DNA of 64,000 nt from Shewanella ulleungensis (GTDB lineage Bacteria > Pseudomonadota > Gammaproteobacteria > Enterobacterales > Shewanellaceae): contig NZ_BMQW01000004.1 of the NCBI RefSeq assembly GCF_014648315.1, forward strand, positions 186,001 through 250,000. Direction: 5' to 3'. Both the position numbers and the translations under genes were made by a program. This document shows, piece after piece, positions 48,824-56,194 of this stretch. How positions within the stretch are numbered: the stretch's first letter is position 1; each line of letters starts with the position of its first letter. The notes under the pieces are model-generated. The model saw only the letters and a list, made by a program, of their open reading frames with translations. It made no database searches and had not been told where the DNA came from.

Positions 48824-49405
48824 TTAATTTAACTCTTGAGGTTTCAAATCAGGATCCTTATGCGCAAATTCTACTTCTGCTATTTTTTTCTCAGCTTCGT
48901 CATTTGTCATTACATTTTGTTGTTCTAACCATCTAAATTTTTCGATTTCATTTTCTTTATCGTTTTCAGGGTTTACCTCACCATACCAAGCTAATAGTTG
49001 ATCCTTTTTACGTTTATTTAACTCCGAAACGATGTTCTCATGATTTTTATCCTGAATTACAAAGACATTGCCTCTTTCAGTTTTGAAGACCGAATATTTA
49101 ACCTTAGTAAGAGCGAACCAAATTAAACATATAATACCAAGAACTAGCCATAAACCTGTTCCAGAAAGAGAAGATCCGCTATAAACGGCAGACCCAATTC
49201 TGTAACACCCTAGCAAACACCACAATATACCTACATTTCGTAACCACTCGTTTTGCTCTATTGTTATCGAAGACTTTTCCGGAAAGTCAGCATAGTTAAA
49301 GTCAAAATCTCCAGAGCCTGATTTATCTTTATATGCGAAATTCACGTATTCAGATTCAAAAGTATATGTGTGGTGGTTAGAAAATTTCTTTTGCTTTATT
49401 TCCAT
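48824..49405 (-). CDS. Unrecognised membrane protein with SHOCT-like C-terminus
   Basis: A 193-residue protein I do not recognise. Order: a soluble N-terminus rich in Tyr, Phe and Asp; two close hydrophobic helices (NVGILWCLLGCYRIGSAVY and GLWLVLGIICLIWFAL, about residues 57-100); then a charged cytoplasmic tail. The last part, EIEKFRWLEQQNVMTNDEAEKKIAEVE, resembles the SHOCT short C-terminal motif. GGAGAA lies seven bases before the ATG. AT-rich, unlike its neighbours, and flanked by repeats, so it is probably acquired DNA. Confidence 0.75.
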   Translation of the reverse strand: MEIKQKKFSNHHTYTFESEYVNFAYKDKSGSGDFDFNYADFPEKSSITIEQNEWLRNVGILWCLLGCYRIGSAVYSGSSLSGTGLWLVLGIICLIWFALTKVKYSVFKTERGNVFVIQDKNHENIVSELNKRKKDQLLAWYGEVNPENDKENEIEKFRWLEQQNVMTNDEAEKKIAEVEFAHKDPDLKPQELN

Positions 49406-49435
49406 GAATGCTTCTCCGAGCTTCCTTTAAATACA

Positions 49436-49470
49436 TAACGAGTCTGTAGGATTACTCGTTTTCAAATTCA
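49436..49470. repeat. Promoter-proximal repeat, copy 1
   Basis: TAACGAGTCTGTAGGATTAC followed by TCGTTTTCAAATTCA. It resembles 50452-50489 base for base over most of its length (TAACGAG, TGTAG, ACTC, CAAATTCA). It lies ~30 bases upstream of the 48824-49405 gene, as the partner does for the next gene. Copy 1 also forms a 7-bp hairpin AACGAGT/ACTCGTT. Confidence 0.65.
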
Positions 49471-49687
49471 TTTTGATTAATGGATAAACAATATCTGAGT
49501 TTTTATTTTGATTCAATTGTTTAGTGGTGTTTAGATTATTATTTCACAGGTAGTTTTGTTGGTGTTCTAGTGCGCTTTAGGGATAATTGAGACGGGTTTT
49601 AAGCGTTTTTTGAGGTACGATGATTTGACCAGCTAAATGACAGACGAAGTAGATGAATTTGTTAATTGACCATCTTGGATACTAAAG

Positions 49688-49722
49688 GTATCTGACTGCA
49701 AAAGCAGTCAAATACGTTAGGC
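49688..49722 (-). repeat. Hairpin with GCCTAAC box after the 49755-50432 gene
   Basis: On the minus strand, GCCTAAC (perfect RYYYAAC) is followed by a 12-bp hairpin GTATTTGACTGC-TTTT-GCAGTCAGATAC with one mismatch. The paired core box on the far side reads CTTTAGT, which is degenerate. It looks like an attC site or a terminator lacking a U-tract. The rest of the 349-bp gap (49406-49754) shows only AT-rich sequence and the repeat at 49436. Confidence 0.5.
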
Positions 49723-49754
49723 TCGCCTATTGACTGGCGGAAGGATCATATGTG

Positions 49755-50432
49755 TTAAGTAGCATTGTACGCTACAGCCTGAATCCACCCATTTAAATTT
49801 TTACTATACCTTTTTATGAACTTAAGCTGTTCCGTAAAAATATCTAAACGTTCATTTTCGTAACCACCAGCAATATATAACTGTCTAGTCGATGGTTTGA
49901 TTTTTGAATGTAATAACATAAAAGAAGCATGGCTATAGCCGTTATAAAAATTCTTAGCACCAACTAAGAAATCAACGCCACCTTGATTTAAACCCAGTTC
50001 TTCTTTATTTTTTACCACCATATCAATTACTTTATCTGCTCTTGTGTGGCTCTTCTTTTTTAGGTAATCGTCATAAAAACTAAATTTATGCTTACCATTT
50101 GCAACCACCAATTTAGTTTCTTTTTTTAATAATGCTGAATAGCAAAGCGACTCATAAGATATTCTCATGGAATTTCCAGCAGGGGCAATATGCCCTAAAA
50201 CAAGTAGTTGAGTTGCTGTTACGGCTGATTCAATAGCTAAAAAAATATATCCTGTAACGGTTGAAGCTCTAGTCGAAGGATCTTGATTACATGGAGATTT
50301 TTCTAATAAATTCAAAGCTTCAGAAAATACATTGGATAATTCTTTAAGTTCTTTCTCAAAGTCTTTAATAAATGCTTTCCTTGATTCGACATCATCACAG
50401 GAAATGTACTTATAAATGTCATAATCTTGCAC
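49755..50432 (-). CDS. Unrecognised cytoplasmic protein, possibly DUF5677/HEPN-like
   Basis: A 225-residue, mostly helical protein without signal or membrane span. Features: an N-terminal coiled region (KAFIKDFEKELKELSNVFSEALNLLEKS), a hydrophobic helix (STVTGYIFLAIESAVTATQLLVLGHI), MRISYESLCYSALL, and NFYNGYSHASFMLLHSKI near the end. The Arg/Glu helix and Tyr-Ser-His motif recall DUF5677-type proteins, but only weakly. AGGTG is eight bases before ATG. Like the next gene it is AT-rich and flanked by repeats, suggesting a mobile cassette. Confidence 0.72.
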   Translation of the reverse strand: MQDYDIYKYISCDDVESRKAFIKDFEKELKELSNVFSEALNLLEKSPCNQDPSTRASTVTGYIFLAIESAVTATQLLVLGHIAPAGNSMRISYESLCYSALLKKETKLVVANGKHKFSFYDDYLKKKSHTRADKVIDMVVKNKEELGLNQGGVDFLVGAKNFYNGYSHASFMLLHSKIKPSTRQLYIAGGYENERLDIFTEQLKFIKRYSKNLNGWIQAVAYNAT

Positions 50433-50451
50433 CTAGCTAGTCCTTGCTACT

Positions 50452-50489
50452 TAACGAGAATGTAGAATAACTCTATCATACAAATTCAA
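50452..50489. repeat. Promoter-proximal repeat, copy 2
   Basis: TAACGAGAATGTAGAATAAC followed by TCTATCATACAAATTCAA, ~20 bases upstream of the 49755-50432 gene. Homologous to 49436-49470. Confidence 0.65.
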
Positions 50490-50599
50490 ATAAAAAACGA
50501 GCTCTTCAAATCAATCCTAAGCGCTTTTAAGACACTAGGTAATGCACCTGGAACCCTAAAAATTGGCTGTTTTTCAATAAAAATAGAAATTCTACAGCA

Positions 50600-50638
50600 T
50601 CAACGCCGCATTCAGGGGCTGATGATAGCTTGCTAAAA
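50600..50638 (-). repeat. attC-like site 2
   Basis: On the minus strand TTTTAGCAAGCTATCATCAG followed by CCCCTGAATGCGGCGTTGA. It aligns with 48781-48821 over ~38 bases. Both core boxes are degenerate. With copy 1 it would bracket the two unrecognised genes. Nothing else is seen in the 345-bp gap 50433-50777. Confidence 0.5.
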
Positions 50639-50777
50639 TGTGTAGCGAAGTGAAGGAAGCCAACTGTTAAAAGTCCTTTGCAATGGCTTGTAGAGTGCAA
50701 ACAATACCGCGCCACCCATCATTTGAATACTGCTTTAAGACAACATCTTTCGACAGCGTCATCAAAAACAAAGTGCC

Positions 50778-51026
50778 TTATTTTCGTTGTCGTTTCTTTC
50801 GTCGTAAGTCTCGAGCCATCGCGTCTGTCGTCGGATATTTTGGTAGCACTAACCACAAGGCAATATAAGCGAATACGGGAATAGCAAACAACAGGCTAGT
50901 TAACAAAAATGCTAACCTAATGCTATTTTTTCGTAAATGATAATACTCAGCAATACCTGAGCAAACTCCTGCAATGATTACGGATTTGCCACGTGTTAGT
51001 ACTTTTATATCGTCTAGACTTTCCAT
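50778..51026 (-). CDS. pspC: PspC-domain small membrane protein
   Basis: An 82-residue protein with the PspC domain: RGKSVIIAGVCSGIAEYYHLRKNSIRLAFLL, then a hydrophobic helix FAIPVFAYIALWLVLPK and a basic tail. PspC proteins act in envelope-stress responses and toxin-antitoxin-like membrane systems. Here it stands alone without pspA or pspB. Very strong ribosome site GGAGGTGA. Confidence 0.88.
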   Translation of the reverse strand: MESLDDIKVLTRGKSVIIAGVCSGIAEYYHLRKNSIRLAFLLTSLLFAIPVFAYIALWLVLPKYPTTDAMARDLRRKKRQRK

Positions 51027-51230
51027 GTCACCTCCAATTCGCGGTTAACGTTTTTTGTATTCATGCTTTAAAATGTTTGCAGAGTTTAAATCATTTATTG
51101 GACTAGGCCGATAAGTAACTTTTTTACTCATCATATGATGCTTAACCGTTTGCTCTGGTGTGAGCGAAGCGCAACGACGTTAGTGGCCGCAGACCATAAG
51201 AAACAGTGCCAAACTCACCAGTTTAACCAT

Positions 51231-52115
51231 CTACCCTCTTACTTTATCCAACGCCTCGCAAACTGCATTAACGCCTAAAATGGCTCTTGGGGTTGCGCGG
51301 TGGAGTAAATCTGCATCGAACTGATAAATATGCTGCTTTTTAACTGCAGGAAGCTCTGGCCAATCGGCCCAGTTAATGCCTAATACGTTGCCCTCATCTT
51401 GGCTTTGTAAAATCACCTCGGCGCCAGTGAGTAGCACATTTTCGATGCTAATTTGTGGGTACTCACTCGCAGCGTCATAAAACACATTTTCACCATGACA
51501 CACATCAATCAAATTTTGGATCCAGCTGCCTTTCGCCACCGTCATCAATGGCGTTGACCATAATTGATAAAACACTTTTACCACAGGCTTAGTCTGATTT
51601 TGCTGTTTTATATCAGCTAATTGTTGACGATAATCATCTGCAACTTGCTTCGCCTTAATTGAATGTCCGGTGAGTTTACCGAGCAGTTCAAGATCAGTGG
51701 CAATATCAGCTAACGTTTTAGGATCGCTATTAACAAGGTTAAAGCCTAAATCTTGCAGTTGCTTAATGTCTTCCATCTTATTGCCGCTTTGCCACACCAC
51801 AACCAAATCTGGGTTTAACTCAATCACACGCTCAATTTGCACCCCGTAATACCCGCCAATGCTGGGGATATTTTTAGCTTGTGCTGGGTAATCGGCATAA
51901 TCTGTTGTGGCGACTATGGCATCTCCCGCGCCAATGGCATAAAGCATTTCAACACTTTGCGGCGACAAGGCAACGATCCGTTTAGCTGTCGCTACTGGCA
52001 CTGCGCCGTTTACAGACAGCTCATTAACCGACACTGTTGCAAAAGCAGTTGAGAGTACACTTGATAACATAAATAACGAAAACGCCATCGACAACGAAAC
52101 AAATAAACGTAACAA
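51231..52115 (-). CDS. btuF: Cobalamin-binding periplasmic protein BtuF-like
   Basis: A periplasmic helical-backbone binding protein of 294 residues. A signal peptide (MLRLFVSLSMAFSLFMLSSVLSTAFA) precedes the mature protein. Blocks: RIVALSPQSVEMLYAIGAGDAIVATTDYADYP, NPDLVVVWQSGN, and FYQLWSTPLMTVAKGSWIQNLIDVCHGENVFYD, typical of BtuF. It delivers vitamin B12 or cobinamide to BtuCD. Start TTG 52115 has AAGGA upstream; an ATG at residue 10 is possible. The btuCD genes are not adjacent. Confidence 0.88.
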   Translation of the reverse strand: MLRLFVSLSMAFSLFMLSSVLSTAFATVSVNELSVNGAVPVATAKRIVALSPQSVEMLYAIGAGDAIVATTDYADYPAQAKNIPSIGGYYGVQIERVIELNPDLVVVWQSGNKMEDIKQLQDLGFNLVNSDPKTLADIATDLELLGKLTGHSIKAKQVADDYRQQLADIKQQNQTKPVVKVFYQLWSTPLMTVAKGSWIQNLIDVCHGENVFYDAASEYPQISIENVLLTGAEVILQSQDEGNVLGINWADWPELPAVKKQHIYQFDADLLHRATPRAILGVNAVCEALDKVRG

Positions 52116-52164
52116 AGGGATATCCTTAACAACTTAAGTAACAGATCAAAGATGATAAAACGGC

Positions 52165-53202
52165 TTATTCGACCAGTTTATCTGGCCAACCATAGTGATC
52201 AATATAATTAACTAAATTTTTAGGTCGATAATTATTGTCATTCAACCAACGTGTTTTAACTGATTTATGTAAAACAATCGGGACTAACTCAGGGTCAAGT
52301 TCACGTAAAAAACGCTTTTTAATTCGATAAAAGCTGCGATAAGAGTCATTAATATCTGCCATAGGATTAGGCAATAAAGTATCAGACAAATGCAGCTCAA
52401 CCGTTAACTCAAACATTTTGGCTTGGTTTAACATCCACTGTAACGCAATGTCCGACAAGGTGCTGCCATCCTTATTCGGTGCACAACTACCACCAATATT
52501 ACTGTGAGCTCCCGCAAACCACACTTGTTGAATATCAATGCCACTGCGAGGTTGCCAAATTGTGGGTTCAAAATCACTACGATGCTCATCCAGTGCCAAA
52601 GCATGACGCGCCACTTTAACATTATGCCCAAGCTTGGTGTCGTAAAACTCATCTTTGTCTTCAAAAAGTCCTAAAAATGACACCGGGATCCCCATGGCGC
52701 CCACGGTATCCCACACGCCGACAAACGCCACTTCGCGCGATGGATGAGAATGCTGTTGTCTAAACGAAACTGAACGCTCACCTTCTGGCGCAAACGGTTT
52801 ACTCTTCATTTTATAGTGGTCAAATGCTTGTTGAATCAATTTGGCGTCTGGGCGAGTCACAATACCGCAGTTATTAATTAAGCCGCATAAACAACGCACT
52901 GTATAAGCGCCGCGACTAAAACCAAACAAATAGATTTCATCACCTGGAGAGTAGTTTTGCACGATATAACGGTAGGTATCCATGATGTTTTTATGTAAGC
53001 CGCGGCCAGTTGCGCCGCCGATTAATGCATCATGGTATGAGCCAATCCCCCAATCATAAAATACCTGCTGTGGCACGCCATCATCACCTAGCGGCTTAAT
53101 CGCTCGGGCGAGTTTGAGTACATTGGTTGCATGATCTTTTTCAAGATCCTTTTCAGGCCGATTCCATGTACCATCGGCACAAATTACAATTCGTTTTTTC
53201 AT
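52165..53202 (-). CDS. DUF2235 alpha/beta-hydrolase (Tle-like)
   Basis: A 345-residue cytoplasmic hydrolase. It has the DUF2235 start KKRIVICADGTWN, nucleophile elbow FGFSRGAYT (GxSxG), a possible acid in VGVWDTVGAMG, and histidine in WFAGAHSNIGG. Some DUF2235 proteins are type VI secretion phospholipase effectors (Tle). There is no VgrG, PAAR or immunity gene beside it, so secretion cannot be inferred. ATG 53202 is preferred over an upstream in-frame start at 53241. Confidence 0.87.
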   Translation of the reverse strand: MKKRIVICADGTWNRPEKDLEKDHATNVLKLARAIKPLGDDGVPQQVFYDWGIGSYHDALIGGATGRGLHKNIMDTYRYIVQNYSPGDEIYLFGFSRGAYTVRCLCGLINNCGIVTRPDAKLIQQAFDHYKMKSKPFAPEGERSVSFRQQHSHPSREVAFVGVWDTVGAMGIPVSFLGLFEDKDEFYDTKLGHNVKVARHALALDEHRSDFEPTIWQPRSGIDIQQVWFAGAHSNIGGSCAPNKDGSTLSDIALQWMLNQAKMFELTVELHLSDTLLPNPMADINDSYRSFYRIKKRFLRELDPELVPIVLHKSVKTRWLNDNNYRPKNLVNYIDHYGWPDKLVE

Positions 53203-53320
53203 CACAGTCCCTGCTCCCTGCCTAAGTCGTCCTGTCATCACTATAGACTAAAAGCCAATTTGAACCCGACAAAAAATGACCAATACTCGACAATTAACCT
53301 TAAGCAAAAGGAACGGCTTT

Positions 53321-53863
53321 ATGATAACTGCAGAGCAAAGTGTATTAATGATTGTTGACGTGCAAGGCAAGCTTGCCCAAGTGATGCAGCAATCTGAACA
53401 ATTACATCAAAAACTGGCTGTATTAATTCAAGGGGCGCAACTTTTTGATATTCCAATTATTTGGCTAGAGCAACTGCCTGACAAACTAGGCCACACCAGT
53501 GATGAGTTGACGCAAATACTGTCAAAAACCACTCAGCCTATCGCAAAAGAGCACTTTAGCGGTTGGCATTGTGATGAGGTAAAGCAACAACTCAACACAT
53601 TAAACCGTCGCAACGTTATTTTAGCAGGGATAGAAACCCACGTGTGTGTTTACCAAACCTGCCAAGACTTACAGGCCAACGACTTTCAAGTGCATGTGGT
53701 TAACGATGCGGTGTCATCAAGAGAATTAGAAAACAAAACCCTTGGAGTACAAATGATGCTAAACGATGGCGCAAAACTCACTAACGTTGAGTCGCTATTG
53801 TTTGAGTTACAACATGTGGCCCAAGGCGAGCGCTTTAAGGCATTACTCAAGCTGATAAAGTAG
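53321..53863 (+). CDS. Isochorismatase-family hydrolase (YcaC-like)
   Basis: A cysteine hydrolase of 180 residues. The three catalytic positions are visible: Asp in MIVDVQGKL, Lys in QPIAKEHFSGW, and Cys in VILAGIETHVCVYQTCQDL. YcaC/isochorismatase-like hydrolases act on small amides or esters; the substrate is unknown. AAGGA is eight bases before ATG 53321; the frame extends upstream into the divergent spacer with DUF2235. Confidence 0.9.
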   Translation: MITAEQSVLMIVDVQGKLAQVMQQSEQLHQKLAVLIQGAQLFDIPIIWLEQLPDKLGHTSDELTQILSKTTQPIAKEHFSGWHCDEVKQQLNTLNRRNVILAGIETHVCVYQTCQDLQANDFQVHVVNDAVSSRELENKTLGVQMMLNDGAKLTNVESLLFELQHVAQGERFKALLKLIK

Positions 53864-53924
53864 CCATATGATGCCAGTATGAGTATGATGTTAAGCACAA
53901 ATATAACAATAACATCATACTGCT

Positions 53925-54926
53925 ATGCACTCATTTGATCGGCCCATTATTATTTTATCCGCGCCACGTTCAGGCAGTACCCTACTGTTTGAAGTGTTGT
54001 CAAAAAGCCAATCGCTGCATACTATTGGCGGTGAAAGCCATGCATTGATTGAAACCATTCCTAAACTCAATATTGCCTATCGTCAGTTTAACTCCAACGC
54101 CTTAAGCGCTGACGATATTGACGATGAGTTAGCTCAGCAATTACAACAACGCTTTAGTGATGAGCTGCGGGACAGTAAAGGCCAAAAGCCTAAAACATCA
54201 TCGGTTAGACTGCTTGAGAAAACCCCAAAAAACAGCTTGCGAGTTGATTTTTTTAACGCGCTATTTCCAGATGCGTTATTTATATACCTAGTGCGTGAAC
54301 CCAAAGAAAATATCAGCAGCATTATGCAAGCCTGGCGTTCTAACAAATTTGTCACCTACCCTAACCTACCAGGTTGGGATAAACGTCACTGGTCACTGTT
54401 ATTACCGCCAAACTGGCAACAACTTAACCAACAACCGTTGCACAATATCGCGGCGTTTCAATGGCAAGCGGCTAACGATGCCATTATGAGTCAATTGCAA
54501 ACATTGCCACCCGAGCGTTGGTGCATGTTGTCGTATGACCAATTAATTTCTCAACCTGAGCAAACAGTGAAAGCACTGTGTGAGTTCACCGGCATTGAGT
54601 TTGACCCAGATTTAGCCAGCTTATGCAGCCAACCGTTACCGCATTCGCGCTATACCATTACCACGCCTAAAGCCAATAAGTGGCTAGACAATTATCACGA
54701 CATTGAAAAAGTGTGGCCCAATATAACCAATACGCTTGGTCACATTAATCAGCATTTGAGCGCACACGGTCAGCCTGTTTTTGAAGCACAATGGCAAGCA
54801 CATGATGTTGCACCGCCACCACCGCCACCACCGCCTAAGATCGATGTTGCAACGGTGCCACGTAATAGCCCATGCCCATGCGGCTCAGGTAAACGCTTTA
54901 AACAATGCCATGGCGCATTACGTTAA
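53925..54926 (+). CDS. Sulfotransferase-family protein with C-terminal SEC-C motif
   Basis: A cytoplasmic protein of 333 residues. The PAPS-binding P-loop-like SAPRSGSTLLFE is at about residues 12-23, and the 3'-phosphate site YLVREPKENISSIMQAW is near 125. A run of eight prolines (nt 54813-54836) leads to a C-terminal SEC-C motif PRNSPCPCGSGKRFKQCHG (about 312-330). This zinc motif is known from the SecA tail, where it binds SecB and ribosomes. The polyproline run would need EF-P. Substrate unknown; the ribosome site is weak. It lies 19 bases before a second SEC-C protein and is surely co-transcribed. Confidence 0.88.
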   Translation: MHSFDRPIIILSAPRSGSTLLFEVLSKSQSLHTIGGESHALIETIPKLNIAYRQFNSNALSADDIDDELAQQLQQRFSDELRDSKGQKPKTSSVRLLEKTPKNSLRVDFFNALFPDALFIYLVREPKENISSIMQAWRSNKFVTYPNLPGWDKRHWSLLLPPNWQQLNQQPLHNIAAFQWQAANDAIMSQLQTLPPERWCMLSYDQLISQPEQTVKALCEFTGIEFDPDLASLCSQPLPHSRYTITTPKANKWLDNYHDIEKVWPNITNTLGHINQHLSAHGQPVFEAQWQAHDVAPPPPPPPPKIDVATVPRNSPCPCGSGKRFKQCHGALR

Positions 54927-54944
54927 TTTATAGAGAGTCATATA

Positions 54945-56090
54945 ATGAAGTTACCTCATGAATTTTATCAGCTCCCTTATCGCTTTGATGTGCCTAAACT
55001 CATTGAAGAAATTAGCCAATTTACCGAAGATGATTGGGTGACTCACCACGAGGGATTTCAAGGCAATTCGGCCATTCCATTAATATCAGTCAATGGCGAG
55101 TTTAATAACGATTTTAAAGGGCCAATGAAACCAACTGCCGCCCTTGAAAAAAGCCCCTACATTAAGCAAATATTGGCCTCATTTGGTGAAGTATTGAGTC
55201 GTTCACGCTTAATGCGTTTAGCGCCTGGCGCGCAAGTGCCATTGCATTCAGACATTAATTACCATTGGTATAAACGGGTTCGGGTGCATATTCCTATCAC
55301 CACCACCGAACAGGTTCAGTTTTACTGTCATGACAAGCAAGTACATATGGGAGCTGGAGAATGTTGGATTTTCGACTCGTGGAAATACCATAAAGTTGAA
55401 AATAACAGCGATCAATATCGGGTTCATTTAGTGATAGACCTGGCAGGTTCAAGTGCATTCTGGCGAACAATATTTAACCATTCCCGGGCAATTGTTGCGC
55501 CGCAAACGCCGCCATTAGCTTGTAGCAGTATCGATTATCAGCCAGAAGCCCAGCCTGAAATCATCACCGAGCAATATAATGCGCCTATTATTATGCCGGT
55601 CGCTGAAGTGGAATACTTAACTAACGAGTTGCTTACAGAAGTAAAGCATAATCCACAAAACCCAGCCGCCGAAATTGATGCGTTTAACCTATTAATTGCC
55701 GAATTTGTTGCCGATTGGCGCATGCTATGGCTGCAGTTTGAATGCCAGCAACAAGGTTGGCCGCAGTATCATGCCCTGCGTGAGCTAACTATGAAAAAAG
55801 CCATGCAACAGGTGCCGTCATTGCAATTAGCCTACTCTGGCTCTGCCGTTAAAGCATTTGAGCAATTAGTGATTGTGGCGTGTATGAATATTGAGCTAAG
55901 CCAAACTCGTCAAAGCCCACCGACTCAAGCCGCTCAAGCTAAGACTAGACCTTCACCTCAACCGAGCGTAATGGAACCTTCGGCGACGTCGGCAACCCAA
56001 CAAGAGATTGCAGCACCGCCAACACGCAATAGCCCTTGCCCTTGTGGCAGCGGTAAGCGCTATAAAGCCTGCCACGGTAAAATGAGTTAA
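54945..56090 (+). CDS. Aspartyl/asparaginyl beta-hydroxylase-like protein with C-terminal SEC-C motif
   Basis: A 381-residue protein. Its first ~170 residues match the aspartyl/asparaginyl beta-hydroxylase (2-oxoglutarate/Fe) fold: PLHSDINYHWYKRVRVHIPI supplies H101 and D103, and DSWKYHKVENNSDQYRVHLVIDL supplies H149 and R159. The middle is helical and unrecognised. It ends PTRNSPCPCGSGKRYKACHG, the same SEC-C tail as the upstream sulfotransferase. GAGAG is before the ATG. It may hydroxylate Asp/Asn in a protein or peptide. The pairing with a sulfotransferase suggests a protein-modifying system; that is inference. Confidence 0.85.
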   Translation: MKLPHEFYQLPYRFDVPKLIEEISQFTEDDWVTHHEGFQGNSAIPLISVNGEFNNDFKGPMKPTAALEKSPYIKQILASFGEVLSRSRLMRLAPGAQVPLHSDINYHWYKRVRVHIPITTTEQVQFYCHDKQVHMGAGECWIFDSWKYHKVENNSDQYRVHLVIDLAGSSAFWRTIFNHSRAIVAPQTPPLACSSIDYQPEAQPEIITEQYNAPIIMPVAEVEYLTNELLTEVKHNPQNPAAEIDAFNLLIAEFVADWRMLWLQFECQQQGWPQYHALRELTMKKAMQQVPSLQLAYSGSAVKAFEQLVIVACMNIELSQTRQSPPTQAAQAKTRPSPQPSVMEPSATSATQQEIAAPPTRNSPCPCGSGKRYKACHGKMS

Positions 56091-56115
56091 TACCTACTTA
56101 CCCCAAAAATCATCA

Positions 56116-56150
56116 AATAACAAAGGCGCCATATCGGCGCCTTTGTTATT
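56116..56150. terminator. Bidirectional terminator between converging genes
   Basis: A perfect 15-bp stem AATAACAAAGGCGCC / GGCGCCTTTGTTATT with loop ATATC. It lies between the SEC-C hydroxylase and the TPR-sulfotransferase. Confidence 0.9.
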
Positions 56151-56194
56151 AACATTCCATCGTTTATGTATTGACGAATAAAGTCACATCATCG

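Noticed and set aside
50527..50715. Minus-strand 62-codon frame and plus-strand short frames near 50.7 kb
   Set aside because: They overlap the attC-like repeat and the pspC gene and show no family features.
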